DNA of 64,000 nucleotides from Amycolatopsis thermophila (lineage in GTDB: Bacteria > Actinomycetota > Actinomycetes > Mycobacteriales > Pseudonocardiaceae): positions 2,108,001 through 2,172,000 of the forward strand of contig NZ_JAUSUT010000001.1 in assembly GCF_030814215.1 (NCBI RefSeq), written 5' to 3'. A program made the translations under genes and the position numbers. Positions 40,647 through 50,214 of the stretch are shown here, piece after piece. Every line of letters begins with the position of its first letter. The stretch's first letter is position 1. The notes beneath the pieces were generated by a model, which saw only the letters and a program-made list of their open reading frames with translations, was not told the DNA's origin and did no database searches.

Positions 40647-41555
40647 TCAGACGGCCTGGAAGTAGTGGCCCGCGTCGAGGTCGGCGAGCAGGCCGGGCTG
40701 CTCCGGCTTCCAGTCCAGCAGCTGCTGGGTGCGCGCGCTGGACGTCGGGTTGTCCATCGCGGCGAAGCGGGCCAGGAAGCCGAAGTGGGCCTCCGCCCGG
40801 TCGTCCGGGATGCGTTCCACGGGCAGGCCCAGGTGGCGGCCGATGGTCTCGGCGATCTCACGGAGCGGCACGCCCTCGTCGCCCACGGCGTGCAGCCGGG
40901 AGCCCGCCGGGGCCTTCTCCAGGGCCAGGCGGTAGAGGCGCGCGGCGTCGAGCGTGTGGACCGCGGGCCAGCGGTTGGCACCGTCGCCGGGGTAGCCGGA
41001 CCGGCCCGCCGTCCGCGCGGCCGCGATCAGGATCGGGACGAAGCCGTGCTTGTCCAGTGAGCTGTGCACGCTCGGCGGGAGCCGCACGACCGACGACCGG
41101 ATGCCGCGGTCGGCGAACCCGACGACCGCGTTCTCCGAGTCGATCCGGTAGCCGCCGGGCAGCACGTCGTCCTCGGTGGCGGTGCGGGCCAGGCCGGGCG
41201 CGGCGAGCATCGCCGTGCCCGAGGTGATCACCAAGGGCTTGCCGGTGCCGGCCAGCGCGTCCCCGAACGCCTGGACGGCGGCCAGATCGGCGTCGCCCGC
41301 GGACGCGAAGTCCCCGCTGATCATGGCTTCGTGGTCGAAGGCGAGGTGGATGACGCCGTCCGCCTCGGCCGCGGCCTGCCGCAGGACGTCCAGGTCCCGC
41401 AGGTCGCCACGGCGCACCTCGACGCCGGCGGCGGCCAGCGCGGCGGCCGACGCGTCGGACCGCGCCAGCCCGACGACCTCGTGCCCGGCCGAGAGCAGTT
41501 CGGGAACCAGAGCCGAACCCACGTGGCCGCTCGCTCCGGTGACGAAAACACGCAT
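40647..41555 (-). CDS. Atypical SDR NAD(P)-dependent oxidoreductase
   Basis: 302 residues with RVFVTGASGHVGSALV at the start, an extended-SDR-like nucleotide fold without the usual YXXXK at the expected place, and IRSSVVRLPPSVHSSLDKHG in the middle. Substrates of this group include flavones and small carbonyls; this one is unassigned. AGGAGGAAC precedes ATG 41555. It is divergent from a TetR regulator with two palindromes between them, so it is probably derepressed by a ligand. Confidence 0.82.
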   Translation of the reverse strand: MRVFVTGASGHVGSALVPELLSAGHEVVGLARSDASAAALAAAGVEVRRGDLRDLDVLRQAAAEADGVIHLAFDHEAMISGDFASAGDADLAAVQAFGDALAGTGKPLVITSGTAMLAAPGLARTATEDDVLPGGYRIDSENAVVGFADRGIRSSVVRLPPSVHSSLDKHGFVPILIAAARTAGRSGYPGDGANRWPAVHTLDAARLYRLALEKAPAGSRLHAVGDEGVPLREIAETIGRHLGLPVERIPDDRAEAHFGFLARFAAMDNPTSSARTQQLLDWKPEQPGLLADLDAGHYFQAV

Positions 41556-41577
41556 GAGAAGTTCCTCCTGAACCCAA

Positions 41578-41598
41578 TGATGTCACTTGGTGACATCA
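41578..41598. promoter_or_regulatory. TetR operator 1
   Basis: Perfect palindrome with nine-base arms TGATGTCAC and GTGACATCA and a TTG centre. It lies 23 bp upstream of the oxidoreductase ATG. Confidence 0.75.
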
Positions 41599-41613
41599 CG
41601 ACAGTAGCACTGT

Positions 41614-41630
41614 ATGACACTCGGTGTCAT
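41614..41630. promoter_or_regulatory. TetR operator 2
   Basis: Perfect palindrome ATGACAC-TCG-GTGTCAT, related to operator 1. It abuts TAGACT at 41635-41640, the likely -10 box of the regulator gene, so binding would block its transcription. Confidence 0.75.
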
Positions 41631-41646
41631 CACCTAGACTGGAGGC

Positions 41647-42219
41647 ATGGGCCGATGGGAGCCGAACCCGCGGGAGCGGCTGATGCGGGCCGCGCTCGAC
41701 CTGTTCGTCGAGCACGGCTACGACAGCACGACGGTCGCGGAGATCGCCGAGCGGGCGGGGCTGACGAAGCGGACCTTCTTCCGCCACTTCGCCGACAAGC
41801 GTGAAGTGCTGTTCTCCGGCCAGGAGCTGCTGAGCCGGCTCCTCACCGACGCGATCATCGGCGCTCCCGGCTCCGCCTCACCGCTGGACGCGATCGGCGC
41901 CGCGCTGGAGGCCCTGTCGGTGGCCTTCGGGCCGGAACGGCGGGAGTGGGTGCGGCAGCGCCAGTCCGTCGTCGAAGCGCACACCGACCTGCGCGAGCGC
42001 GAGTTGCTCAAGAGCACGACACTCACCGCGGCCATGGCGGACGCGCTGCGGAACCGCGGCGTCGAGGACCTCGTCGCGAACCTCGCCGCCGAGATCGGCA
42101 GCGTGGCCTGGCGGACCGCCTTCGCGCGCTGGGTCGATCCGGCGAACGAGCAGGGCTTCGCGGAGCTGGCCCGGCAGACGCTCGACGAGCTGCGGAAGGC
42201 GACGGAAGCGCTCAACTGA
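41647..42219 (+). CDS. TetR-family regulator
   Basis: 190 residues from ATG 41647, with GGAGG just upstream and TAGACT ending six bases before the start, so both leadered and leaderless reading are possible. HTH at about 27-55 (STTVAEIAERAGLTKRTFFRHF). The C-terminal domain is that of small TetR proteins. It most likely binds the two palindromes upstream and represses itself and the divergent oxidoreductase. Confidence 0.86.
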   Translation: MGRWEPNPRERLMRAALDLFVEHGYDSTTVAEIAERAGLTKRTFFRHFADKREVLFSGQELLSRLLTDAIIGAPGSASPLDAIGAALEALSVAFGPERREWVRQRQSVVEAHTDLRERELLKSTTLTAAMADALRNRGVEDLVANLAAEIGSVAWRTAFARWVDPANEQGFAELARQTLDELRKATEALN

Positions 42220-42256
42220 GCCGAGTTGTCCACAGGGTTGTGGACATGTGGACAAG

Positions 42257-43444
42257 TCAGCCGAAGTTCTGGTGTTCGCCCCGGTAGGTCGGCACGGTGC
42301 GCTCGACCCGGCCGTCCACCACGACGTGGTACTCGTCGAACCGTTCGGCGAGTTCGCCGGCCTTGGCGTGGCGCATCCACACCCGGTCGCCGACCCGGAG
42401 GTCGCGTGCCGCCTTCCCGGTCACCGGGGTTTGCACCTCGCCCGCGCCCTCGAACGGCAGCAGCTCCAAGCCCTCCGGCAGGAACGGGGACGGCAGGCGC
42501 GTGCCCGACGCCGGCCCGGATGCCACGAAGCCGCCCGAGAAGAGCGTGGCGATGTTCCGCGTCGGCTTGTGGACAACCGGCAGCGCGAACAGGACCGCCG
42601 GCTGCGGACGGAACCGCGTGTACCCGTCGAACAGCGTCGAGCCGATCAGCCCGGACCCCGCCGCGACCTCGGTGACCACCTGCTCGGCGCGGGTCAGCTC
42701 GATGCTGCCGCTGCCGCCGCCGTTGACGAACTCCAGGTCGGCTACCTCGCGCACGGCGACAACGGCATCCGCCCGGCGCCGGGACAGCTCGGCCGACGAC
42801 CGGCGCTGCATCCAGCGCACGGCGATGTCGTTCAGGCGGCTGCCGGTGGCGTCGCCGAGGCCGGCGACCTGTCCCTCGTAGGCCATCACCCCGGCCAGCC
42901 GGAACCCGGGCCGCGCCACGATCCGGCGGGCCAGCGCCGCCGCCTGTCGCGCGGTGAAGACCGGCGACCGGCGGGTCCCGACGTGCAGGAACGGCAGCGG
43001 CCGCCAGGACGCGTCGAGCTCCAGGCACACCCGGATCTCCGGGTGGTCGTGCCCGAGCGCCGCGTCCACGAGGTCCAGGTGCGCAGTCGAGTCGACCATG
43101 ATCGTGATCGCGGACCGCGCCTTCTCGTCGGCCGCGAGCGCGCGCAGGGCACCGAAATCAGCCGTGGGGTAGGCGACCAGGATGTCGTCGCTCGTGCCGA
43201 GGCCGGTGTGCCACAGGGCCTCGGCCAGCGAGTAGCACATCAGGCCCGCGAAGCCGGGCGTCGCGAGCGCCCGCTCGATCAGCCAGCGGCAGCGAACCGA
43301 CTTGCTGACCAGGCGGATCGGCGTCCCGGCCGCACGACGGACGAGGTCGGCGGCGTTGGCGTCGAACGCGGCCAGGTCGACCACGGCGAGCGGCGGATCG
43401 AGATCCTTCGTCGCCGAGTCGTACGCGGTCGCGGTCGTCGTCAT
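42257..43444 (-). CDS. Alanine-racemase-fold amino acid deaminase/aldolase
   Basis: 395 residues. A PLP barrel with the N-terminal Lys in IRLVSKSVRC, which would bind the cofactor, GGGSGSIE as phosphate-binding loop, and a beta domain at the end (AGEVQTPVTG, then VWMRHAKAGELAERFD). It belongs to the group annotated as amino acid deaminase/aldolase, related to D-threonine aldolase and D-serine dehydratase. TACCGT ends six bases before ATG 43444, indicating a leaderless transcript. It is divergent from the sugar-lactone oxidase. Confidence 0.8.
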   Translation of the reverse strand: MTTTATAYDSATKDLDPPLAVVDLAAFDANAADLVRRAAGTPIRLVSKSVRCRWLIERALATPGFAGLMCYSLAEALWHTGLGTSDDILVAYPTADFGALRALAADEKARSAITIMVDSTAHLDLVDAALGHDHPEIRVCLELDASWRPLPFLHVGTRRSPVFTARQAAALARRIVARPGFRLAGVMAYEGQVAGLGDATGSRLNDIAVRWMQRRSSAELSRRRADAVVAVREVADLEFVNGGGSGSIELTRAEQVVTEVAAGSGLIGSTLFDGYTRFRPQPAVLFALPVVHKPTRNIATLFSGGFVASGPASGTRLPSPFLPEGLELLPFEGAGEVQTPVTGKAARDLRVGDRVWMRHAKAGELAERFDEYHVVVDGRVERTVPTYRGEHQNFG

Positions 43445-43529
43445 GCTAGGACGGTACGTCAGAACCCCTTGAAACGCGAATACCTTTCACTTACCGTTTC
43501 GTCATTGGAACCGAACGGGTGAGCACGAC

Positions 43530-44837
43530 ATGAGCCGGTGGCAGAACTGGTCGGGTACCGCGAGCGCCGACCCGCAGCGGATCCACACCCCGCGGAGCGC
43601 GGCCGAGATCGCCGAGGTCGTCACCGCGGTCGCGGTCGACGGGCGCCGCGTCCGCGCCTGGGGCAGCGGGCACTCGTTCACGCCGATCGCGGTCGCCGAC
43701 ACCGATGCGATCGACCTGACCGGGTGGACCGGGATCGCCGCCGTGGACGCCGCGAACCACCGCGTCACCGTCCGGTCCGGCACCACGATCCGGCAGCTCA
43801 ACGCCGAACTCGACGGGCTCGGCCTGGCGCTGACGAACCTCGGCGACATCGACGCGCAGACCATCGCGGGCGCGGTGTCCACCGGCACGCACGGAACCGG
43901 CGCACGGCTCGGCGGGCTGGCCACCCAGATCGTCCAGCTGGAACTGGTGCTGGCGGACGGCTCGGTCGTGACGTGCTCGGCCGACCGGCAGCCGGACCTG
44001 TTCGCCGCCGCCCGCGTCGGGCTGGGCGCGCTGGGCGTGATCACGAACGTCACCCTGCAGTGCGAGCCGGCGTTCGCGCTCGCCGCGCAGGAACGGCCGG
44101 AGCCGCTCGAGCAGGTGCTGGAGGGCTTCGACACCTTCGCCGCCGAGAACGACCACTTCGAGTTCTACTGGTTCCCGTACGGCAAGAACGCGCTGGTCAA
44201 GCGCAACAACCGGCTGCCGGCCGGTGAGGTGAAGCGGCCGTTGAGCCGGGCTCGCGAGTTCCTCGACTACGAGATCGTGGAGAACGTCGCGTTCGGCACG
44301 CTGTGCCGGATCGGCCGCGCGGTGCCGCGACTGGTCCGGCCGCTCGGCCGGTTCGCGTCGTCGGTGCTGTCCGCCCGTGAGTACTCGGACACCTCGCACC
44401 GGGTGTTCGTGACGCACCGCGGGGTGCGGTTCGTGGAGTCGGAGTACGCGGTTCCCCGTGAATCAGTGCACGAGGTGCTGGGCGAGCTGCGGGCGCTGGT
44501 GCCGCGGCTGGAGAACCCGGTCGCGTTCCCGGTCGAGGTCCGGGTGGCGGCCGCGGACGACATCTGGCTGTCCACCGCACACGGCCGCGACTCCGCCTAC
44601 ATCGCGATCCACCAGTTCGTCGGCATGCCCTACCGCGAGTACTTCGCCGGGTTCGAGTCGATCGTCGCCGCCGTCGGCGGCCGCCCGCACTGGGGCAAGA
44701 TGCACACGCTGGACGCGTCCGCGCTGCGCGAGCGGTACCCGCACTTCGACGACTTCGTGAAGATGGCCCAGCGCTGCGACCCGGCGGGCGTGTTCCGCAA
44801 CCCCTACCTCGACCGCGTGCTGGGCCCGCTCGCCTGA
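43530..44837 (+). CDS. D-arabinono-1,4-lactone oxidase family FAD enzyme
   Basis: 435 residues. The FAD-binding PCMH domain (1 to about 180) has RAWGSGHSFTP and STGTHGTGARLGG, and the ALO domain ends with PHWGKMHTLD, the family signature. Such enzymes oxidise aldonolactones or alditols using oxygen and make hydrogen peroxide. The His of the GSGHS motif is the place for covalent FAD in many members. ATG 43530 is used; the ribosome binding site is weak. Substrate not determined. Confidence 0.88.
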   Translation: MSRWQNWSGTASADPQRIHTPRSAAEIAEVVTAVAVDGRRVRAWGSGHSFTPIAVADTDAIDLTGWTGIAAVDAANHRVTVRSGTTIRQLNAELDGLGLALTNLGDIDAQTIAGAVSTGTHGTGARLGGLATQIVQLELVLADGSVVTCSADRQPDLFAAARVGLGALGVITNVTLQCEPAFALAAQERPEPLEQVLEGFDTFAAENDHFEFYWFPYGKNALVKRNNRLPAGEVKRPLSRAREFLDYEIVENVAFGTLCRIGRAVPRLVRPLGRFASSVLSAREYSDTSHRVFVTHRGVRFVESEYAVPRESVHEVLGELRALVPRLENPVAFPVEVRVAAADDIWLSTAHGRDSAYIAIHQFVGMPYREYFAGFESIVAAVGGRPHWGKMHTLDASALRERYPHFDDFVKMAQRCDPAGVFRNPYLDRVLGPLA

Positions 44838-44856
44838 GCGATCCACAGTGGACCGT

Positions 44857-45507
44857 CTACAAGCGAGTGATCGCCTCGTCGACCGGGGTGTTGCCGGTGA
44901 CCAGTTCGAGGGTGCGGCGGAACGAGCGCGGCTCCTCGACGAGCGCGATCAGCACCGCGGCGACGTCCTCGCGCGGGATCTCGCCGTAGTCGACGCGATC
45001 GGCCAGGTGCACCTCGCCGACGGCGGGCTCGTCGGTCAGGCGGCCGGGGCGCACGATGGTCCAGTCCAGGTCGCGCGCCCGCAGGTCGTCCTCGGCGGCC
45101 TTCTTCGCGCGCAGGTACGCGGCGAACACCTCGTCGGTGCCCGGGCGGGCCGGGCGGTCGACGCCCATCGAACCGATCTGGATGTGCCGCCGGACACCGG
45201 CGCGCTCGGCGGCGTCGGCGAACAGGCGCGCCGCGCCGAGGTCGACCGTTTCCTTGCGCGCCGCACCGCTACCCGGGCCCGCACCGGCCGCGAACACCGC
45301 GGCGTCGGCGCCCTTGAGCACTTCGGCGACCTCGTCGACCGCGGCGGACTCCAGGTCGAGCACGACCGGCTCGGCGCTGAGGTCGCGCAGGTCGGCGGCC
45401 TGCTCGACGTTGCGGATGATGCCGACCGCCTCGTCACCGGTGCCGGCCAGCAGCCGCTCCAGGTGACGGGCGATCTTGCCGTGTCCTCCCGCGATCACAA
45501 CTCGCAT
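44857..45507 (-). CDS. NAD(P)H-binding SDR (YwnB/NmrA-like)
   Basis: 216 residues, starting RVVIAGGHGKIARHL with an atypical SDR nucleotide loop. The protein is short and lacks the YXXXK pair; the YLRAKKAAEDDLRA segment sits at the equivalent place with an offset Tyr/Lys. It may be an NADPH sensor or reductase. It follows the hypothetical gene at 45529-46164 by 21 bp and is probably co-transcribed with it. Confidence 0.8.
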   Translation of the reverse strand: MRVVIAGGHGKIARHLERLLAGTGDEAVGIIRNVEQAADLRDLSAEPVVLDLESAAVDEVAEVLKGADAAVFAAGAGPGSGAARKETVDLGAARLFADAAERAGVRRHIQIGSMGVDRPARPGTDEVFAAYLRAKKAAEDDLRARDLDWTIVRPGRLTDEPAVGEVHLADRVDYGEIPREDVAAVLIALVEEPRSFRRTLELVTGNTPVDEAITRL

Positions 45508-45528
45508 GGGACCGACTCTAGGCGCGGG

Positions 45529-46164
45529 TCAGGCGACGGGCAGGTCGTAGGAGGCGAGGAGCTGCTCGTAGACCATCTCGTTGACCCAGCGGGACACCGC
45601 GTCCTCGGACAGCAGGAGACGCTCGCGGCGGACGTCGACGTCGAGGTCGACCCGCGCGTTCTCGTCGGCGGTCACCACGGCCACCCCGTAGGAACGGGCG
45701 CGCGGCAGGCAGTTGTCCAGGTAGTCGCGGCTGAGCACGGCCGAGGTCGGCAGCACCATCGCGGCGTCGCCGTAGCGGCTGAACGGCACCGCGGAGGCCA
45801 TGCCGGTGCGCCAGTGGCGGGCGACGGCGAGGACGCCGACGATCTCCGCGGCCGGCGCCGGGGCAGTCCGGGCGAACTCGGGCCACGTCCAGGTGGCGAC
45901 GGTCGCGCGGTCGGTCACCGGACCCACGCCCATCGCGATCCGCTCGGCGTGGGTGTCGGTGCGCAGCTTGGCCACGACGCACACGCGGCGGCCGAGCATC
46001 GTCACCTCGGGGAGGACGACCCCGCGCCAGCCCAGCTGCGCGGCGGCGTCCTGGGCCAGCTGGCTGACGCTGGCCGGCAGTTCGATGGGCGGCACCACCC
46101 GGGTCGGAAACGATCGTCCGCCGGCCACCACCGAGTTTCCGGTGTGCCCTGGTGTAACCGCCAC
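45529..46164 (-). CDS. Uncharacterised protein
   Basis: 211 residues from GTG 46164, which has GAGGAGG upstream. No signal peptide or membrane helix. Conserved-looking blocks are VVLPEVTMLGRRVCVVAKL, PVTDRATVATWTWPEFA and the C-terminal DAVSRWVNEMVYEQLLASYD. I do not recognise the family. It is the first gene of a two-gene unit with the NAD(P)H-binding protein. Confidence 0.65.
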   Translation of the reverse strand: MAVTPGHTGNSVVAGGRSFPTRVVPPIELPASVSQLAQDAAAQLGWRGVVLPEVTMLGRRVCVVAKLRTDTHAERIAMGVGPVTDRATVATWTWPEFARTAPAPAAEIVGVLAVARHWRTGMASAVPFSRYGDAAMVLPTSAVLSRDYLDNCLPRARSYGVAVVTADENARVDLDVDVRRERLLLSEDAVSRWVNEMVYEQLLASYDLPVA

Positions 46165-46441
46165 GATCCGCCTCCTCTTACCGCTGCTTCCCTACCCGCA
46201 CCTCGTGGAAAGAGGCACAGGGAAAGAGGTACCAGGGGTGGGCCGGTTGATCTGTGAACAACGGGAGCGCCTGCGATCGGCGGCGCCCAACGGTCGGTGA
46301 CCGGTCGATGAGCGGTATCGGGACTTCAGCCCGACACTGCTTCCGAACGGGTGACGACCCGGTGAGCGGTGCGCACGCCCGGCTTCCGGTACCGCCGAAC
46401 GGAGCAACGTCTTTCACGTTCCACTGTGGACAACGAACGGA

Positions 46442-48149
46442 TCACGGGAGAAGTTCCCGTCCCAGCGGGGTCATCAGGTCCGCGACTTCGGAATAGGGAA
46501 CCACGACCTCGTGGTAGCCGCACGCCATCGGGTAGTTCCGCGCGTCGGTGGCGAGGCCGAACACCACGCCGTCGGGGCGGAAACCGATCTGGAGTGCGGG
46601 CACGTCGAGGATCCCCCACGGCCGCAGGTCCCCCGGGCCGAGCGGGGTGCGCTCGCCGAACGGGGTGCCGCCGTCGCAGTAGCCCTCTGGCGACCGGGCG
46701 ATGATCCGGGCCTCCAGCGCGCTCATCGCGTTCTGGTCCTCGGCGATGCCGTCGAAGACGTCCCCCGCGGTGATCACCTCACCGGTCGTCAGGTCGAGGT
46801 CCAGCCACAGGGTGGTGTAACCGCCGTGGTTGCCGAACTGGCTCGGTCTGCCACCCGATGAGCACGGTGTTCTGCACCGGCGGGTCCTCCGACGGATCGG
46901 TCAGCCCGGACCGGACGTAGTCGATGAAGTCGTCGAGCGGTTTCGCGAGCGCGGCGTTGATCCGCGCCTGCAGCGCCTGGTCGCGCATCCCGCTCACCGC
47001 CGCGTACTGGGCGTCGACGTGGTAGCCGGCGCCGGCTTCCGCGCGGGTCCGCAGGGCCACCTGCACCGCCGTCTGCTGCTCGGCGGGCGGCGCGGCGGCG
47101 ACCGGCGGCAGCGAAGTGCCGTCGCCGATCACCGCGACCGTGCCGACCACCGCGCCGACCCCGACCGCGACGGCGACCAGCGCGGCGCCGATCTTCGCGC
47201 CCAGGCTCATGCCGGTGCCGACCGCCGCCAGCCCGCTCGCCGCACCCGGCGCGGCCGCGGTCCCGGCGCCGAGCAGGGCCAGCGGCGACAACGCCAGCAG
47301 CGCCCCGGCGCGCTGCGCCAACCGGTTCCGGCCGCGCTCCTCCCAGTCGGGCCCGTACCCGGCGACCGCGGCGGTTTCCAGTTCCGCGACGAACTCGGCC
47401 GCGGCGGGCGGGCGCCCCTCGGCGTCCTTGGCCATGCCCCGCGCGACGAGCCCGCGCAACGGCCCGGGCACCGCGTCGAGCGGTACCGGTGCGTGCTCGT
47501 GCAGGTCGCGCAGCTCGTCGGTGGTCGTGCCCTCGAACGGGCGGCGGCCGGTGACGCTCTGGAAGAACACGCAGGTCGCCGCGTACACGTCGGTCGCCGG
47601 CGTCGCCGGTGCGCCGCGCCACTGCTCGGGCGCCATGTAGGCCGGGGTGCCGACCGGGACGCCCGCGCTGCCGGCCAGCACGGCGATGCCGAAGTCGACC
47701 AGCTTGCTCTCCCGGTCCGGGCCGACGAGCACGTTCGCCGGTTTGTAGTCGCGGTGCACCACGCCCGCCCGGTGCGCGTCGGCCAGCCCGAGCAGGGAAC
47801 CCTTCAGGACCGCCAGCGCGGCCTCGGGTGGCAGGACGCCGTCGTGGCCGAGCACGTCGCGCAGCGAGACCCCGCGGATGGCCTCCATCACGATCGCCGC
47901 GCCGCGCGGGCCCTCGTGGAACTCGTACAGGCGGGTGACGTGCGGGCTCCGCACGCGGCTCAGCAGCTCGGCCTCGCGGCGGAACGCCCCCAGCCGCGCC
48001 GGGTCGGTCAGGTACCGGGTGAACAGGTACTTGATCGCGACGAGCGTGCCCGACGGATCGTGTCGGGCGAGGACGACCTCGCCGAACCCGCCTTCACCCA
48101 GCAGTTGCAGTTCGGTGAAATCCGGCACCACCCAGTCACGCGTTCGCAC
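46442..48149 (-). pseudogene. Membrane Ser/Thr protein kinase with DUF3298-like sensor, frameshifted
   Basis: Read as one gene of 1,708 nt with a single extra base near 46,848. The kinase domain (1 to about 265) is complete: LLGEGGFGEVV, VAIKYLF, VVHRDYKPANVLV and LVDFGIA. A membrane helix lies near residue 320-345, then an extracytoplasmic domain. In the kinase frame, the sequence after VLIGWQTEPV turns to unrelated residues and stops at 46,779; in the next frame it continues FGNHGGYTTLWLDLDL to the end at 46,442, completing a DUF3298/RsiV-like domain. Either a real break of the sensor domain or a sequencing error. The kinase domain may still be made. Confidence 0.75.
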
Positions 48150-48242
48150 ACCACTCCGAGGTGAGCTTCGCCGCAGCGGTTCCCCTAGATTCGAGGTTAG
48201 GGTTACCCGCTGGTTACACCGGCCGTTCGCCTAGGAGGACCG

Positions 48243-49313
48243 ATGCGCTCGCCGAAGGACTTCTTCGCGCCCCTCGCCGTGGGGGCGCCGGATCCCGTGC
48301 GCGAGATCCCCGCGCTGCCCTCGCGGATGATCCACTTCTTCGACCCGGGCAACGAGAAGATGGCGGCGAAGGTCCCGGACCTGGCGAAGAAGGTCGACGT
48401 CCTGCTCGGCAACCTCGAGGACGCCGTGCGCGCCGACCGCAAGGAGGCCGCGCGGCGGGGTCTGGTGGAGATCGCCAAGGCGAACGACTTCGGCTCGACG
48501 CAGCTGTGGACGCGCGTCAACAGCCTGGACTCACCGTGGGTGCTGGACGACCTGATCACGCTCGTCACCGAGATCGGCGACAAGCTCGACGTGATCATGG
48601 TGCCGAAGGTCGAGGGCGCGCAGGACATCCACTACGTCGACCGGCTGCTCGCCCAGCTGGAGGCGCGCGCCGGGCTGACCCGGCCGCTGCTGGTGCACGC
48701 GATCCTGGAGACGGCCAGCGGCGTGGCGAACGTCGAAGAGATCGCCGGTGCGAGCCCGCGCATGCAGGGCATCTCGCTGGGCCCGGCCGACCTCGCGGCG
48801 AGCCGTCGCATGAAGACGACCCGCGTCGGCGGCGGTCACCCCGGCTACCTGGTGCGCACGGACCCGGTCGGCGACGACCTGACCGCGGGGCGCACCACCT
48901 ACCAGCAGGACCTGTGGCACTACACGGTCGCGCGGATGGTGGACGCGTGCGCGCTGCACGGGATCCTGCCGTACTACGGGCCGTTCGGGGACATCCGCGA
49001 CGTCGTGGCCTGCGAGGACCAGTTCCGCAACGCGTTCCTGCTCGGCTGTGTCGGCGCGTGGTCGCTGCACCCGGCGCAGATCGACATCGCGAAGCGGGTG
49101 TTCTCGCCGGAGCCCGGCGAGGTGGCGTGGGCGCGCAAGGTGATCGCCGCGATGGGCGACGGCACCGGCGCGGTCATGATCGACGGGAAGATGCAGGACG
49201 ACGCCTCGGTCAAGCAGTGCCGGGTGGTCGCGGAACTGGCCGACAAGCTGGCCGGGCGCGACCCCGAGCTGAAGCGGGCGTACGACGAGGCGACGGAGGA
49301 AGCGCTGGCATGA
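48243..49313 (+). CDS. HpcH/HpaI aldolase / CitE-like lyase (first of pair)
   Basis: 356 residues; ATG 48243 follows AGGAGG. The CitE-like TIM barrel shows LGNLEDAV (Mg-binding Glu/Asp), [18 protein letters not shown] and SLGPADLA, ending [10 protein letters not shown]. It is longer than a typical CitE (about 290), with a C-terminal segment like L-malyl-CoA/beta-methylmalyl-CoA lyases of the ethylmalonyl-CoA pathway. Coupled by ATGA to the second lyase gene. Exact acyl-CoA substrate is not settled. Confidence 0.85.
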   Translation: MRSPKDFFAPLAVGAPDPVREIPALPSRMIHFFDPGNEKMAAKVPDLAKKVDVLLGNLEDAVRADRKEAARRGLVEIAKANDFGSTQLWTRVNSLDSPWVLDDLITLVTEIGDKLDVIMVPKVEGAQDIHYVDRLLAQLEARAGLTRPLLVHAILETASGVANVEEIAGASPRMQGISLGPADLAASRRMKTTRVGGGHPGYLVRTDPVGDDLTAGRTTYQQDLWHYTVARMVDACALHGILPYYGPFGDIRDVVACEDQFRNAFLLGCVGAWSLHPAQIDIAKRVFSPEPGEVAWARKVIAAMGDGTGAVMIDGKMQDDASVKQCRVVAELADKLAGRDPELKRAYDEATEEALA

Positions 49314-50179
49314 CCGAGGTGAAGCCGCGGCGGTCCGTGCTGTACATGCCGGGCGCGAACGAGCGGGCGCTGGAGAAGGCGAAGACGCTGCCGGCGGACG
49401 CGTTGATCCTCGACCTGGAGGACGCGGTCGCCCCCGACGCGAAGGAAGCGGCGCGGGAGCGGGTGTGCACGGCGGCCGCCTCCGGTGAGTACGGACACCG
49501 CGAGGTGACGATCCGGGTCAACGGGCTGGACACCGAGTGGCACGACGCGGACCTGCGTGCGGCGGCCCAGGCCGGTCCCGCGGCGGTGGTCGTGCCGAAG
49601 GTCGACTCGGCGGCCGACGTGCACAACGTCGAGCGCGCCCTGGAACTCTCCGGGGCGCCCGAGCACACCAAGATCTGGGCGATGGTCGAAACCCCGGTGG
49701 CGATGCTGCACGCGGAAGAGATCGCCGCCGCGAGCGAGCGCCTGGCGGTGCTCGTGATGGGGACGAACGACCTGGCCAAGGAACTGCAGGCGGAATTCGT
49801 CCCGGGCCGCGCGCCGCTGCTCGGCGGTTTGTCGCTGTGCCTGCTCGCCGCCCGCGCGACGGGCAAGGTGATCCTCGACGGCGTCTACAACGACGTGAAG
49901 GACATCGACGGTTTCGAAGCGGAGTGCCGCCAGGGACGGCAGTTCGGGTTCGACGGCAAGACGCTGATCCACCCCGGACAGATCGATCCGTGCAACCGGG
50001 TGTTCGCGCCGTCGGAGGACGAGATCACCCAGGCGCGGAAGATCATCGCCGCGTTCGAGGAGGCGAAGGCCGAGGGTCGCGGCGTGGTCACCGTCGACGG
50101 AAGGATGATCGAGAACCTGCACGTCGACAACGCGCAGCGGATCCTCGCACTGGCCGAGGCCATCGCGGCGAAGGGCTGA
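49310..50179 (+). CDS. HpcH/HpaI aldolase / CitE-like CoA ester lyase (second of pair)
   Basis: 289 residues, ATGA overlap with the preceding gene. Shorter CitE type: [17 protein letters not shown] start, [38 protein letters not shown] and [11 protein letters not shown]. In ethylmalonyl-CoA-type metabolism such a partner acts as a malyl-CoA thioesterase or second lyase. The pair probably works in sequence on C4-C5 CoA esters. No other pathway genes are adjacent. Confidence 0.87.
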   Translation: MTEVKPRRSVLYMPGANERALEKAKTLPADALILDLEDAVAPDAKEAARERVCTAAASGEYGHREVTIRVNGLDTEWHDADLRAAAQAGPAAVVVPKVDSAADVHNVERALELSGAPEHTKIWAMVETPVAMLHAEEIAAASERLAVLVMGTNDLAKELQAEFVPGRAPLLGGLSLCLLAARATGKVILDGVYNDVKDIDGFEAECRQGRQFGFDGKTLIHPGQIDPCNRVFAPSEDEITQARKIIAAFEEAKAEGRGVVTVDGRMIENLHVDNAQRILALAEAIAAKG

Positions 50180-50214
50180 GTCCGCCTTTCCCGCTCGCCG
50201 GACCCCGCCCGCCG

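Noticed and set aside
46165..46441. Short ORFs in the gap between the broken kinase and the 45,529 gene
   Set aside because: Several frames are open but none has a ribosome binding site, leaderless promoter or domain; I see nothing assignable in this 277 bp.
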